DNA from: Stomorhina lunata
Taxonomy: Eukaryota > Arthropoda > Insecta > Diptera > Rhiniidae
Assembly: GCA_933228675.1 (NCBI GenBank)
Contig: OW121743.1
Coordinates: 57,028,406 to 57,092,405 of the forward strand
Length of the DNA stretch: 64,000 nt
Reading direction: 5' to 3'
Positions 23,405-36,234 of this stretch are shown here, piece after piece (position 1 is the stretch's first letter; every line of letters starts with the position of its first letter). The notes under the pieces are model-generated. The model did not search any database and was not told the DNA's origin. It was given only the letters and a program-made list of their open reading frames with translations. Position numbers and translations under genes: made by a program.

Positions 23405-26075
23405 ACAATTTTGCAGTATAAACATTTTCTAGATAAAAATATTTTTCTATAGAAAATATTATTCTTTGGAAAATTTTCCGATAAAAACATTTTTCTATAG
23501 AAAAATTTTTGATAAAAATGTCTAATTATAAAAATATTTTTCTGCAGAAAAATTTAAGATAAAAATATTTTTCTGAAGAAAAATTTAAGATAAAAATATT
23601 TTTCTATAGAAAAATTTTTGATAAAAAACTTTCCTTGCAAAAATTTTTGATAAAAACTTTCTATGGAAACATTTTTCTGTAGAAAAATGTTCGATAAAAA
23701 AGTTTTCTTTAGAAAAACTTTTAATAGAAAAATTTTCTATAGAAAAATTTTTATAAAAAAATTTTAAATATAAAATTTTCTAAAGAAATATTTTCTACAG
23801 AAAAATTTTGGGTAGAAAAATTATTGATAGAAACATTTTTTATAGAAAAATGTTTGATAAAAAAATTTTTCAAAAAAAATTTCTATGGAAAAATTTTCTA
23901 TCGAAAAATTTTTGATAAAAAATTTCCTATAGAACAATTTTTGATAGAAAAGTATTTTATAGAAAAATTGTTGATAATAAAATTTTCTATAGAAAAAAGT
24001 TTAAAAAAAGATTTTCTATAATTTTCTATAGAAAATTTTTTATAGAAAAATTTTGTATTGAAAAATTTTTGGTAAAAAATTTTCTATAGAAAAATTTTTG
24101 ATAATAAAATTTTCTAAAGAAAAAAGTTGGATAAAAAATTTTCTATAATTTTCTATAGAAAATTTATTGAAAAATTTTTGATAGAAAAATTTTCTATAGG
24201 AAACTTTTTGATAAAAAATTTTCTATAGAAAATTTTTTGATAAAAAATTTTTTATTGAAAAACTTTTCTTTAGAAAAATTTTCTATAAAATAATTTTTGA
24301 TAAAAAAATTTTTGGTAAACAAATTTTCTATACAAAAGTTTTTCTACAGAAAAGTTTTTGATAAAAAAAATGTTCGATAGAAAAATTTTTGATAAAGAAA
24401 TTTTCTATAGAAAAACTTTTGATAGAAAAATTGTCTATGGAAAACTTTTTGAAAGAAAAATTTTTAATAGAAAAGATTTTGTTAGAAACATTTTCTATTA
24501 AAAATGTTTCTATCAAAAGTTATAATCTTTGTTAAACAAATTTTCAATGCAAAATATAATTCTTTAATTTAATTTCTTATAAAAAAATTTTTAAAGAAAA
24601 AATTCTATAGAAAACTTTTTGATAAAAAAATTTTCTATAGAAAAATTTTTGATAGAAAAATTTTCTATTAGAAAATTTTTGATAGAAAAATTTTCTATTA
24701 GAAAATTTTTGATAGAAAAATTTTTTATAGAAGAATTTTTGACAGAAAAATTTTCTATAGAAAAACTTTTGATAAAGAAATTTTCTATAGAAAAACTCTT
24801 GATAGACTAATTGTCTATAGAAAAATTTTCAATAGAAAAACTTTTTATAGAAAAATTTGTAATAGAAAAACTTTTGATAGAAAAATTTTCAATAGAAAAC
24901 CTTTTGATAGAAAAATTTTCAATAGAGACATTTTCGTTGGTAAACATATTTCCATACAAAAATTTTTCATAAAAAAATTTTCTATAGAAAAATTTTTGAT
25001 AAAAAAAAATTTTCAATACAAAAATTTTTGATAGAAAAATATTCTATAAAAAAGTTTTTGATAGAAAAATGTTCTATACAAATTTTTTCTATAGAAAAAT
25101 GTTGTATAAAAAATTTTTTTATAGAAAAATTTTTTATAGAAAAACTTTTGATAAAGAAATTTTCTATAGAAAAACTTTTGATAGAAAAATTTTCTATAGA
25201 AAAATGTTTGATAGAAAAATATTCAATAGTAAAATTTTTGACAGAAAAATTTTCAATAGAAAAATTTTTGATCGAAAAATTTTCAATAGAAAAATCTTTA
25301 ACAGAATAATTTTCTAAAGAAAAATTTTTGATAGAAAAATTTTCAATAAAAAAATGTTGGTTAAAAAAATTTTGGATAGATAAATTTTTGATAGAAATAT
25401 TTTTATATAGAAAAATATATATTATAGAAAAATGTTTGATAAAAAAAATTTCTATAATTTTGTACAGAAAATTTCTCATAGAAAAGTTTTCTTTAGAAAA
25501 ATTTTTGATAAAAAAATTATCTATAGAAAAATTTTTGATCAAAAAATAACAAAATAGTCGAGATGTAAACATTATTCAAAAAGAAGTCTATTTGCATTTG
25601 ATCCCAAATCTGTTACATTTAATTATTAATGTAACAGACCAATTTATTGATAAAAAGCCAAAAAATGTTTGCTTGTTTTTGAAGAAAAATTTTCGATAGA
25701 AAAACTTGTGATAAGAAAATGTTCAATTGAAAAATGTTTGATAAAAATATTTTCAATATAAAAATTTTTGATAAGAAAAAAGTTCAATTGAAATTTTTGA
25801 TAAAAAAAAATTCTATAGGATAATTTTTGATAACAAAATTTTCTATAATTTTCTATAAAAAAATGTTTATAGAAAAATTTTCTATTGATAAATTTTTAAT
25901 ATAAAAATTTTCTATAGGAAAATTTTTATTAAAAAAATTTCTGTAGAATTTTTTTTTGTAAATTATTGATATTTTTCTGTAAAAAAATTTTCTTTAGAAA
26001 AATATTTGATAGAAAATTTTTTGTAAAATAATTTTTGATATAAAAATTTTGTATAGAAAAATTATCGAACAATTA
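23405..26075. repeat. Minisatellite array H, 30-bp unit (GATAGAAAAATTTTC type)
   Basis: About 80 units, consensus TTTTCTATAGAAAAATTTTT plus GATAGAAAAA, mostly 30 bp. There are two small interruptions (about 24510-24590 and 25560-25675). Edge units use GATAAAAATATTTTTC. Because 30 is a multiple of three and the unit lacks stop codons in some frames, long open frames appear on both strands (for example reverse 24982-25572, 196 codons of IENFSIKNFS repeats). These are a consequence of unit length and I do not call a gene. Confidence 0.95.
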
Positions 26076-27363
26076 TCGAACCGCTTTAAGGAAAGATTGT
26101 ACCACAAAGAAAAACTGTTTATTACAATAACAAATAATTGCAATAAATTACGATCCTTGTGCAAAACACTTATGTAAAACTTTTTTTATCAATTGCTTAA
26201 TACCCCATAATTTTTATAAAAAACCTTTTGATTGTTTTAATTACTTCAATAATTTTCCTTAAAAAAAACTCTATTTACATAACAATTTTTTCATATATAT
26301 TTCGAAAATTACACCAGCTGATGATGTGCATAAATTTAAGAAAATAAACAAACAATGAAAAATTAATTTTAAATCTTTTCCGCCAGATTTAAAATATGTA
26401 TTTTCCTTAAAAAAAAAAAACGCTAAAAAAACATGAAAATTTTCCATAAAAATTAACCATCACACGAATAACGAATTTGTGAGATGTATGATATTTTATA
26501 GATTTTTAGTGGATTGTAAAATTTAAACCAAAGCCATAAAATGATGAGATGAGGCAAAAAAACAACGAATATTTATGCATTTATGTTTTTATTATATTTT
26601 AACGTTTATATTTGTAGTCACAATTTCATTATTGTTGTTTGTTGTTGATGAGTTGTCGATGTTGTTGTTTTTTCTGTTTTTTCCAGTAAAATAATAAAAA
26701 TTTATACAACACAAATATTTACAATGTAAATAAACGTCAGAAGTAAAAAAAAGATAAAGAACAACAAAACTCGTAACCGAAAACGATTTGTTGTAATCAA
26801 ATGCCAGGAAACAGGAGTAGGGGAGCAAGTAGCAGGAAGGACATCGATTTGGTGGAGGTAACAAAAATACAAGTTTTAATATTTTATATTAAATAAAAAC
26901 GCCAAAGCTTTATATTTTAATGGATTAGGTTTTTTCTATCAAGTAATCACAGCAGCAGTTTTTTCTATATATCTTCTCATATGGATCCACATAAGGGTAC
27001 CCCTGCTTTCTATATTTAACACTCACTTGCTAGTCATAAAATAGACAGATGTCCATTGTTTGCTGTTTTATGCTGAGTTTATGAGTATTTCAGGGATAAG
27101 GGCATGTTAATATAAAAATAAAAATTAATATAAAATATTTACCATTTAATATTGCCTTTAAGGCTAAAGGATTTTGTTAATCTATTCGCATATTTGTAGA
27201 TATAATGTTTTTACTTTTGATGGAGTTTTATTTGCAAGCCCCCATATTTTTTATATAACAATACCCTTTACTACTATATAGAGCTGATGTTTATAACGCA
27301 TATAAGTATAAGTCTGATATACACATACTTGTAAGTATATATATATAACTTTCTAAGATAAGT
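26076..27363. other. Unique spacer
   Basis: AT-rich DNA with GTTGTTTGTTGTTGATG simple sequence near 26633-26665. A 90-codon reverse frame at 26592-26864 ends in N/T-rich low complexity and has no domain. No supported gene or element. Confidence 0.6.
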
Positions 27364-27600
27364 CACTCTGCTGACAACTACAGCCACTCTCGTGGCAACT
27401 ACTGCTACTATCTAGTGGCAACTAGAATAACTTTAATAAAAGCTAAAGTCATTCTAGTGGCAACTACAGCCGTGGACAACTAGAGCCATTCTATTGATAT
27501 CTTAAATAACCCTTGTGGCAACCACAGTCACTTCACTGAAGTAACTCAGCTCTTGTGTTGAGCTGAGTTACTCCAGTAACGTATAAGAGCAGAGATGACC
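27364..27600. repeat. Degenerate GTGGCAACTA repeat
   Basis: About seven loose copies of a 30-40-bp motif containing (C/G)TGGCAACTA(C/G) and AGCCACTCT or AGTCATTCT, for example near 27373, 27392, 27413, 27457, 27472 and 27513. It is less AT-rich than the surroundings and of a different type from the A/T-tract arrays. Confidence 0.7.
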
Positions 27601-27669
27601 AAACATTGATTTGCTACCACTTGTTGTGGTAAGACGGACGCTATCAGAATGATGACAAAAGCTGTTAAA

Positions 27670-29222
27670 CCATTTCCTCAAAAATTTTTCCTATAAAAAA
27701 ATTTCATTAAAAATTTTCTATAGAAAAAATTTCATTAAAAATTTTCTATCGAAAAAATTTGATCAAAAATTTTCTATCGAAAAAATTTGATCAAAAATTT
27801 TCTATAAACAAAATTTCATCAAAAATTTTTTTATAGAAAAATTTTATCAAAAATTTCAAAAAATTTTATTAAAATTTTACTTTAGAAAAAATTGCATGAA
27901 AATTTTCCAATAGAAAAAATTTTCTAAAAATTTTTTTATAGGAAAAAATTTATCAAAATGTTTGTATAGAAAAATTTTCATCAAAACTTTTCTTTAGAAA
28001 AATTTTATTAAAATTTTTCTTTAGAAAAATTTTATTAATATTTTTTTATAGAGAAAACATAATTAAAATTTTTCTTTAGAAAAACTTTCTTCAAAATATT
28101 TCCATGGAAAAAATTGTATTAAAATTTTGGTATATAAGAAAATCATTAACGACATTTTTCTATAGAATAAATTTAATGAAAAAATTTTTGTAGAAAAAAT
28201 TTCATCAACAATTTTCTATAGAAAAAAATTGATTAAAAAATTTCTTTAAAATGTTTCTATAGAAAAAATTTCATTAAAATTTTTCTATAAGAAAAATTTC
28301 ATTAAAATTTTTCTATTAGAAAAATTTCATTAAAATTTTTCTATAAGAAAAATTTCATTAAAATTTTTCTATAAGAAAAATTTCATTAAAATTTTTCTAT
28401 AAGAAAAATTTCATTAAAATTTTTCTATAAGAAAAATTTCATTAAAATTTTTCTATAAGAAAAATTTCATTAAAATTTTTCTATAAGAAAAATTTCATTA
28501 AAATTTTTCTATAAGAAAAATTTCATTAAAATTTTTCTATAGAAAAAATTTCATTAAAATTTTTCTATAGAAAAAATTTCATTAAAATTTTTCTTTAGAA
28601 AAAATTTCATTAAAATTTTTCTTTAGAAAAAATTTCATTAAAATTTTTCTATAGAAAAAATTTCATTAAAATTATTCTATAGAAAAAATTTCATTAAAAT
28701 TTTTCTATAGAAAAATTTCGTTAAAATTTTTCTATAGAAAAAATTTCATTAAAATTTTTCTAAAGAAAAATTTTATTAAAATTTTTCTATAGAAAAAAAT
28801 TCATTAAAATTTTTCTATAAGAAAAATTTCTTTCGGAAAAATTTCCTTAAAAATTTTCTTTAAGACAAATTTTATTTAAAATTTTTCTATAGAAAAAATT
28901 TCATTAAAACTTTTCTATAGAAAAAATTTCATGAAAAATTTTCTATATAAAAAATTACATCAAAAATTTTCTATACAAAAAATACCATTTTTCTATAGGA
29001 AAAATTTTATAGAATTTTTTTCGATAGAAAAGATTTTATCACAATTTTTTGTTAAGGAAAAATTTCATTAAACATTTTTTATTTGAAAAATTTCATAGAA
29101 ATTTTTTATAGCAAACATTTTATCAAAAGTTTTCTATAGAAAAATTTCTTAAAAATTTTTCTTTATGGAAAATTTTATCCAAATTTTTCTATAATTTCTA
29201 TATAAACAAAAATTATAAAATT
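27670..29222. repeat. Minisatellite array I, 28-bp unit (TTTCATTAAAATTTT type)
   Basis: About 53 units with period 28, consensus AAAAATTTCATTAAAATTT plus TTCTATAAG. Two homogeneous sub-blocks are visible: CTATAAG linkers (about 28290-28530) and CTATAGA linkers (about 28530-28760). Flanking units are divergent, with TCAAAAATTTTC forms. The right end closes with TATAATTTCTATATAAA and a GGAAATTTTGCTGTTTGGG string that recurs inside array J. Confidence 0.95.
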
Positions 29223-29289
29223 AAGGAAATTTTGCTGTTTGGGATAAAAAAGGGAACAAGAAATATCTCAGAAACTCGAAGAGTTTGTA

Positions 29290-29505
29290 CCTGAAATGAA
29301 AATGTTTGGTACTTTTTGCAAATAAAAATTTGCTTAATACTACCCTCTATTTAAGAGGGTAGAAGAGGGTAACAATTTTTTAACCCAAATTACAGTTTGT
29401 TTGTATTTGAAATGAAAATGTTTGGTACTTTTTGCAAATAAAAATTTGCTTAATATTACCCTCTATTTAAGAGGGTAGAAGAGGGTAAACATTTTTTAAT
29501 CCAAT
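29290..29505. repeat. Tandem duplication, 116-bp unit, with hairpins
   Basis: Two copies 116 bp apart carry GAAATGAAAATGTTTGGTAC, then TTTTGCAAATAAAAATTTGC, then the hairpin TACCCTC-TATTTAA-GAGGGTA (29341-29361 and 29457-29477), then GAAGAGGGTAA. Identity is high, so the duplication is fairly recent. Confidence 0.9.
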
Positions 29506-31094
29506 TGTGTCTTTGACGCTTACAAAGTTAGACACGAAATGTTTATCGCAGTGGATATTAAAAGTATTGGACGCTTGTTCTTTACTTTTTCGGTATAGGG
29601 TAGATAATTTTGTTGGTACTTTTTTAAACTTTATGTACCATTGGCACCAATAAAGTTAGACACAAAAAGTATGACGCATCGTTTAACAGTAAAATGTATC
29701 CGGACATGGGTTCGTGATATTTTCGATTAAATATATCAAAAAAGGTTTACCCCAAATAAGGTAACAGATTGCCGAAATCATATAAGACTTACCAAAGAAA
29801 ACACCGAACAAAAACAGGTTCCAGTGTATTAAGTTACCGGCTTTTTTTCTGCCCTTACAAACCCTTAAACACTCCAAAAAATAACCTTAAACTTGTTTTT
29901 CGCTTAACACATTTTTATCAGCTTTTAGTTTGTTAATGCTCAAAATGTTGTTAATAAATGTTTAGTAAATGTATTTTCCAAAAAGATACTTTTTATTACT
30001 TTTTCACTTTTTTCGTAGTTTTTATTGTATTTAATGCTTACACTCGGGCTAAAGTGTTTTTCCTGCTGCAGCACCGACAAACGTAGCCAACAGAGCGATA
30101 GAACGACTGACTGACTGACTGTCTTAGCCAAGTTTTTTATTGAAAAACTGTTTTCTTTACTTTTTCTTTTTTTTTATAACACATTCTATGTTCTTTACAC
30201 GTTTTTGGGTGTAGAATGTTGCTGTTGTTGCTGGTAACGTTGGCTCAATGATGGCGACGTTGGGGGGAAGGATGATGATGCTGATGATGAGATGGTCATA
30301 AAATTCAATAAAAGCATCATATTTGATAGAACACCATTATATCAACATTATTTCATTTATAAGGTTATGAACATAAAAACATAAAAATCCTCATCACTTT
30401 TTGGTAAAGTAACCTAAAGTGAAAGAGTGTGTGAGTTTTAGCCATGTTATTTTGTATAGATGTTAGCCCGTATGGTTTTGTTTTTTGTTTTTTTTTTGTG
30501 CGATGTTTGAATGTGTTGTAAGAGCATTTGTTGAAGTTTGATAAAACCTCACGTTCTATTGGAAAAGTGAGTAAAATACGACGTGTGGCACCAGAACCTA
30601 AAGTGTTTATAACATAACATATGTATGTGTGGGTGGTTTGGTTTGGTTGGTTGGTGTTGGTTGTTAGATGTTGCAAATAAAAATACTTACATTTACAACA
30701 TTAGATATAATAAAATGTTCTTAAATCTTTAGTTTTTTTTTTTTTGGTTGATTTTTTTCTGTACCGAGGACTAAAATCTAAGACCAAAAATTTTGTTTAA
30801 CATTCAGTTCTTTTCCGGTCGTTTTTGGCCTTAAAACAGGGTTAGTCTAGGGAACGTTTTTTCAAGTTTTTTCTAGCATTTCGTATTTCTTTTTGCTTTT
30901 AAGAGGTTAAACATATGGGTTTTTGATAAATTTTTGTTAATAAATATAATGTGAAAAAAAAATTTTATGGTTTGTTAATAGCTAAACGTGAGCATCTTGT
31001 TTAGGAAAATAAGTACAAAAAAATTTAGGAAAAATTTAATATGAAAATATTTAGTAAAATGAAACGAACATTACACTGTTCAACAGGAAAAAAA
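29506..31094. other. Unique spacer
   Basis: Non-repetitive DNA. It includes a GACTGACTGACTGACTG stretch near 30105-30121, a less AT-biased stretch at 30190-30300 with GATGATGATGCTGATGATGA, and a T-run near 30731. Small open frames (up to 103 codons, reverse 30365-30676) carry no motifs. No gene supported. Confidence 0.6.
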
Positions 31095-31417
31095 ATTGCG
31101 GGGTTCCGAGAACTGATTCTAGTAGAGGAGACCAAAAACATATTGCACTTGTTCAACAAGAGGGTATTAACTCAAAATTTTAAAACTTTAAATTTTTTAA
31201 GGAAATTGATGTGTATTATCTACCACCTGTAAAAATCTGACATCTTTCTCACTATAATTTCACCAAAAAACTACAGTTTTACCGCTCTTCTTTGTATGAA
31301 AGTAGTAGTAAAATAAAATAGTTTTTTGACTCTACTGAAAATTTAAAAATTTTGAGTTAATACCGTCTTGTTGTGTGTGTCGTCGTTTGAAAGACCACAT
31401 TAGAATTTTATTTTACA
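31095..31417. repeat. Left flank of array J carrying a small inverted-repeat insertion
   Basis: The sequence CTAGTAGAGGAGACCAAAAA ... GTCGTCGTTTGAAAG..CACAT.AGAATTTTATTTTA.AGGC occurs again at 34813-34893 on the other side of array J. There the ~230 bp in the middle are missing. The two flanks are therefore a duplicated segment bracketing the array, one of them later hit by a MITE. Confidence 0.85.
31154..31373. mobile_element. MITE with ~30-bp terminal inverted repeats (220 bp)
   Basis: The left end CAACAAGAGGGTATTAACTC and the right end, read inward, CAACAAGACGGTATTAACTC are followed by AAAATTTT(T)AAA on both sides. The uninterrupted paralogous sequence at 34813-34893 serves as an empty site and supports a discrete insertion. 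No transposase frame. The target duplication is unclear because the flank CTTGTT itself mirrors the terminus. Superfamily unassigned. Confidence 0.85.
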
Positions 31418-34400
31418 GGCAAAATTTCCATTAAAATTTTTCTATAGAAAAAATTTTATGAAAATTTTCTACAGGAAAAATTTCATCAAAATTTTTTTGT
31501 ATAGAATAGAATAATTTCAAAAAAAAAAATGTTTCTATAGAAACTAGTTCATCAACAATTTTTTATAGAAAATATTTTGTCAAAATTTTGCCAAACAAAA
31601 TATTTCGCCAAAATTTTGCTGTACAAAATATTTTATCAAAATTTTTCTATAAAAAATATTTTATCAAAATTTTTCTATAAGAGAAAATTTACTAAAATTT
31701 TTTATGTAGGAAAAATTTTATCAAAATTTTTTTTCTAGAAAAAATTTTATCAAAATTTTTTTCTAGAAAAAATTTCTTAAAAATTTTTCTATAGGAAAAA
31801 TTTTATGAAAATTTTTCAATAGGAAAAATTTTATCAAAATTTTTTCTGTAAGAAAAATTTCATTACATTTTTTTTTAAAGGAAACATTTCCTAAAAAAAT
31901 TACGGGATTATCAAAATTTTTTTTCTAGAAAAAATTTCATCAAGATGTTTTTATATTCAAAATTTTATCAAAATTTTTCTATAGAAAAAATTATATCAAA
32001 ATTTTCTACAGGAAAAATTTCATCAACATTTTTTTTGTATAGAATAGAATAATTAAAAAAAAATGTTTCTATAGAAAATAGTTCATCAAAAATTTTTTAT
32101 AGAAAATATTTCGTCAAAATTTTGTTATACAAAATATTTTATCAAAATTTTTCTATAAAAAATATTTTATCAAAATTGTTCTATAAAAAATATTTTATCA
32201 AAATTTTTCTATAGGAGAAATTTTACTAAAATTTTTTATGTAGGAAAAATTTTATTAAAATTTTTTTCTAGAAAAAATTTCTTAAAAATTTTTCTATAGG
32301 AAAAATTTTATGAAAATTTTTCAATAGGAAACATTTTATCAAAATTTTTTCTGTAAGAAAAATTTCATTACATTTTTTTTTTAAAGGAAACATTTCCTAA
32401 AAAAATTACGGGATTATCAACATTTTTTTTTCTAGAAAAAATTTCATCAAGATGTTTTTATATTCAAAATTTTATCAAAATTTTTCTATAGAAAAAATTA
32501 TATCAAAATTTTCTACAGGAAAAATTTCATCAACATTTTTTTTGTATAGAATAGAATAATTAAAAAAAAAATGTTTCTATAGAAAATAGTTCATCAAAAA
32601 TTTTTTATAGAAAATATTTCGTCAAAATTTTGTTATACAAAATATTTTATCAAAATTTTTCTATAAAAAATATTTTATCAAAATTGTTCTATAAAAAATA
32701 TTTTATCAAAATTTTTCTATAGGAGAAATTTTACTAAAATTTTTTATGTAGGAAAAATTTTATTAAAATTTTTTTCTAGAAAAAATTTCTTAAAAATTTT
32801 TCTATAGGAAAAATTTTATGAAAATTTTTCAATAGGAAACATTTTATCAAAATTTTTTCTGTAAGAAAAATTTCATTACATTTTTTTTTTAAAGGAAACA
32901 TTTCCTAAAAAAATTACGGGATTATCAACATTTTTTTTTCTAGAAAAAATTTCATCAAGATGTTTTTATATTCAAAATTTTATCAAAATTTTTCTATAGG
33001 AAAAATTTTATCACAATCTTTTCTATAGAAACAATTTTTTCTTAAGGAAAAATTTCATTAAAATTTTTTTATAGGAAAAATTTCATAGAATTTTTTTATT
33101 TGAAAAATTTTATAGAAATTTTTTATAGCAAACATTTTTTCAAAAATTGTCTATAGAAAAATTTCTTAAAAATTTTTCTTTATGGAAAATTTCATTCAAA
33201 TTTGTCTATAATTTCTATATAAATAAAAAGTATAAAATTTAGGAAATTTGGCGGTTTGGGGTAAAAAAGGACTAGGAATCAACATTTTTCTATAGGAGAA
33301 ATTTTACTAAAATTTTTTATGTAGGAAGAATTTTATCAAAATTTTTTTCTAGAAAAAATTTCTTAAAAATTTTTCTATAGGAAAGGACTAGGAATCAAAA
33401 TTTTTCTATAAGAGAAAATTTACTAAATTTTTTATGTAGGAAAAATTTTATCAAAATTTTTTTTCTAGAAAAAATTTTTCAATAGGAAAAATTTTATCAA
33501 CATTTTTTCTGTAAGAAAAATTTCATTACATTTTTTTTTAAAGGAAACATTTCCTAAAAAAATTACGGGATTATCAACATTTTTTTTTCTAGAAAAAATT
33601 TCATCAAGATGTTTTTATATTCAAAATTTTATCAAAATTTTTCTATAGGAAAAATTTTATCACAATCTTTTCTATAGAAACAATTTTTTCTTAAGGAAAA
33701 ATTTCATTAAAAATTTTTTATAGGAAAAATTTCATAGAATTTTTTTATTTGAAAAATTTTATAGAAATTTTTTATAGCAAACATTTTTTCAAAAATTGTC
33801 TATAGAAAAATTTCTTAAAAATTTTTCTTTATGGAAAATTTCAGTCAAATTTGTCTATAATTTCTATATAAATAAAAAGTATAAAATTTAGGAAATTTGG
33901 CGGTTTGGGGTAAAAAAGGACTAGGAATCAACATTTTTCTATAGGAGAAATTTTACTAAAATTTTTTATGTAGGTAGAATTTTATCAAAATTTTTTTCTA
34001 GAAAAAATTTCTTAAAAATTTTTCTATAGGAAAGGACTAGGAATCAAAATTTTTCTATAAGAGAAAATTTACTAAATTTTTTATGTAGGAAAAATTTTAT
34101 CAAAATTTTTTTTCTAGAAAAAATTTTTCAATAGGAAAAATTTTATCAAAATTTTTTCTGTAAGAAAAATTTCATTACATTTTTTTTTAAAGGAAACATT
34201 TCCTAAAAAAATTACGGGATTATCAAAATTTTTTTTCTAGAAAAAATTTCATCAAGATGTTTTTATATTCAAAATTTTATCAAAATTTTTCTATAGAAAA
34301 AATTTTATCACAATCTTTTCTATAGAAACAATTTTTTCTTAAGGAAAAATTTCATTAAAAATTTTTTATAGGAAAAATTTCATAGAATTTTTTTATTTGA

Positions 34401-34805
34401 AAAATTTTATAGAAATTTTTTATAGCAAACATTTTATCAAAAATTTTCTATAGAAAAATTTCTTAAAAATTTTTCTTTATGGAAAATTTCATTCAAATTT
34501 TTCTATAACTTCTATATAAATAAAAAGTATACAATTTAGGAAATTTGGCGGTTTGGCGGTTTGGGGTAAAAAAGGACTAGGAATGAAAATTTTTCTATAG
34601 GAGAAATTTTACTAAAATTTTCTATGTAGGAAAAATTTTATCAACATTTTTTTCTAGAAAAAATTTCTTAAAAATTTTTCTATAAGAAAAATTTTATGAA
34701 AATTTTTCAATAGGAAAAATTTTATCAAAATTTTTTCTGTAAGAAAAATTTTATCAAAATTTTTTCTGTAAGAGAAATTTCATTACATTTTTTTTTACAG
34801 GAAAC
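31418..34805. repeat. Minisatellite array J with 507-bp and 649-bp higher-order repeats
   Basis: The basic units are ATTTTATCAAAATTTTTC plus TATAGAAAAA (about 28 bp). A marker string TACGGGATTATCAA recurs at 31901, 32407, 32915, 33564 and 34213, giving steps of 506, 508, 649 and 649 bp. The longer unit contains GGAAATTTGGCGGTTTGGGG followed by TAAAAAAGGACTAGGAATC (33241, 33890, about 34539), a string homologous to the tail of array I. Array J was thus amplified in whole multi-unit blocks, in two successive formats. Confidence 0.95.
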
Positions 34806-34812
34806 ATTTTCC

Positions 34813-34893
34813 GAAAATTAATTCTAGTAGAGGAGATCAAAAAAACCTACGTATGTCGTCGTTTTGAAAGATCACATCGAAATTTTATTTTAT
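34813..34893. repeat. Right flank of array J, paralogue of the left flank
   Basis: CTAGTAGAGGAGATCAAAAA...GTCGTCGTTTTGAAAGATCAC...TTTTATTTTATAGGC matches the two halves of 31095-31417 without the MITE. It serves as the empty-site control for that insertion. Confidence 0.85.
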
Positions 34894-35739
34894 AGGCGAT
34901 TAAAATTTTCCATCTCTGAACAATTCTTGCAGCATATCGGTATATAAAACTATGTTTTCCTTACATCGGAGGTATATGGTATGTTCAGCAACTTTGTAGA
35001 AAATATCACGATAAATATTTTCGTGGAACATATTAACCCTCTAACTCCCCCGCATATCTGCTTTTTGTGGCTTTATTCCAAAAAATCGTAAAAATCACCC
35101 TGAAAAGGGAGAGGGGCGGGTATGAAATATTCTACAAAAATATTGGCCATAAAATTTTACTATAAATGTCAGAATACACCAAAGCCAAAAACTTAACTCA
35201 AACACCAAAAACTAATCAAGGTTGCCTAGAGTCTAATGATTCTAAAAAATATATATTGGACGTAGTGAAATACGAGGAGCACAAATGGCGTATTTGTTGA
35301 AATTTAAAGGTACTTGTCTTTTTGTGAAAATGGGATTGTATGTTGTAATTTTGCAAAAAGTTTGAAATTGTTGGACAGTGTAGTTATAAGGAAAAGCCTA
35401 TTTTAAGAATTGTTTATTCTCGTTTTTGGCCTTAATTAAGTTAATAAACATTTTTAAAATTTTTCCTTATTAATTCAATTTCATATAATTTTTTTTTCCC
35501 CTAACCCCACATATTTTTTTATCCCATATTTTCTGACGAAATATTTTTCATTCATATAAATTATAAAAACTTTTATAAAAATTCTAGCTAAAAACTTTCT
35601 TAATGTTTGGATGTTTGAGGAAAATATTGCTCTATTTAAATTTAATAATAAGCCATTATATATTTAAAATATTTTTCCAAAGATAATATTATGTTATTAT
35701 AGTCATGTTTATTTATAGTCAAATATAGAAGAAATTGCT
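34894..35739. other. Unique spacer
   Basis: Mixed AT-rich DNA with one less AT-biased stretch (about 34960-35250) including AGGGAGAGGGGCGGG. No gene, RNA or element recognised. Confidence 0.6.
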
Positions 35740-36228
35740 ATTTATAAAGAAATATCAAAGAAATTTGTACCTGAAAAATATATGAAAAAATGTGCTACTT
35801 TAAAAAAAATGAGAAAAAAAATTTCCTATTTTTAAGAAATTGCTACTTTGAGTCATTTTTCAAAGAATTTGCTACTTTAAGACAAATTTAAAAGAATTTT
35901 AAATTTTTGCTTCTAAAAGTCAAATATTAAAGAAATTGCTATTTCTAGTTGAATATGAAAAAAATTGCTACTTCTAGTTGAATATCGAAGAAATTGCTAC
36001 TTATGGTTAATTTTTACAAATGTTATCTGTAGTAAAATTTTATTTGCTACTTCTACTTGAATATGAAAAATTTGTCACTTATACAGTTAGTAAAATTTTA
36101 ACAAATTTCCTCTATAATAAAATTTTAAAGAAATTGCTACTTAAGGTCAAATATCAAAGGCTATGCTACTAATAGCAATATTTCCTAGAACTGCTATTTA
36201 CAATAAAATTTTAAAGAATACCAAAGAA
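35740..36228. repeat. Degenerate AAATTGCTACTT minisatellite
   Basis: Around a dozen loose units of 25-45 bp centred on AAAGAAATTGCTACTT plus (T/A)AGTTGAATAT. Period and sequence are poorly preserved. It is distinct from the A/T-tract arrays and ends a few bases before the first SINE copy. Confidence 0.7.
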
Positions 36229-36234
36229 ATTACC

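Noticed and set aside
24982..25572. 196-codon reverse open frame of IENFSIKNFS repeats
   Set aside because: It is explained by the 30-bp minisatellite, overlaps open frames on the other strand of the same kind, and has no unique domain or gene signals.
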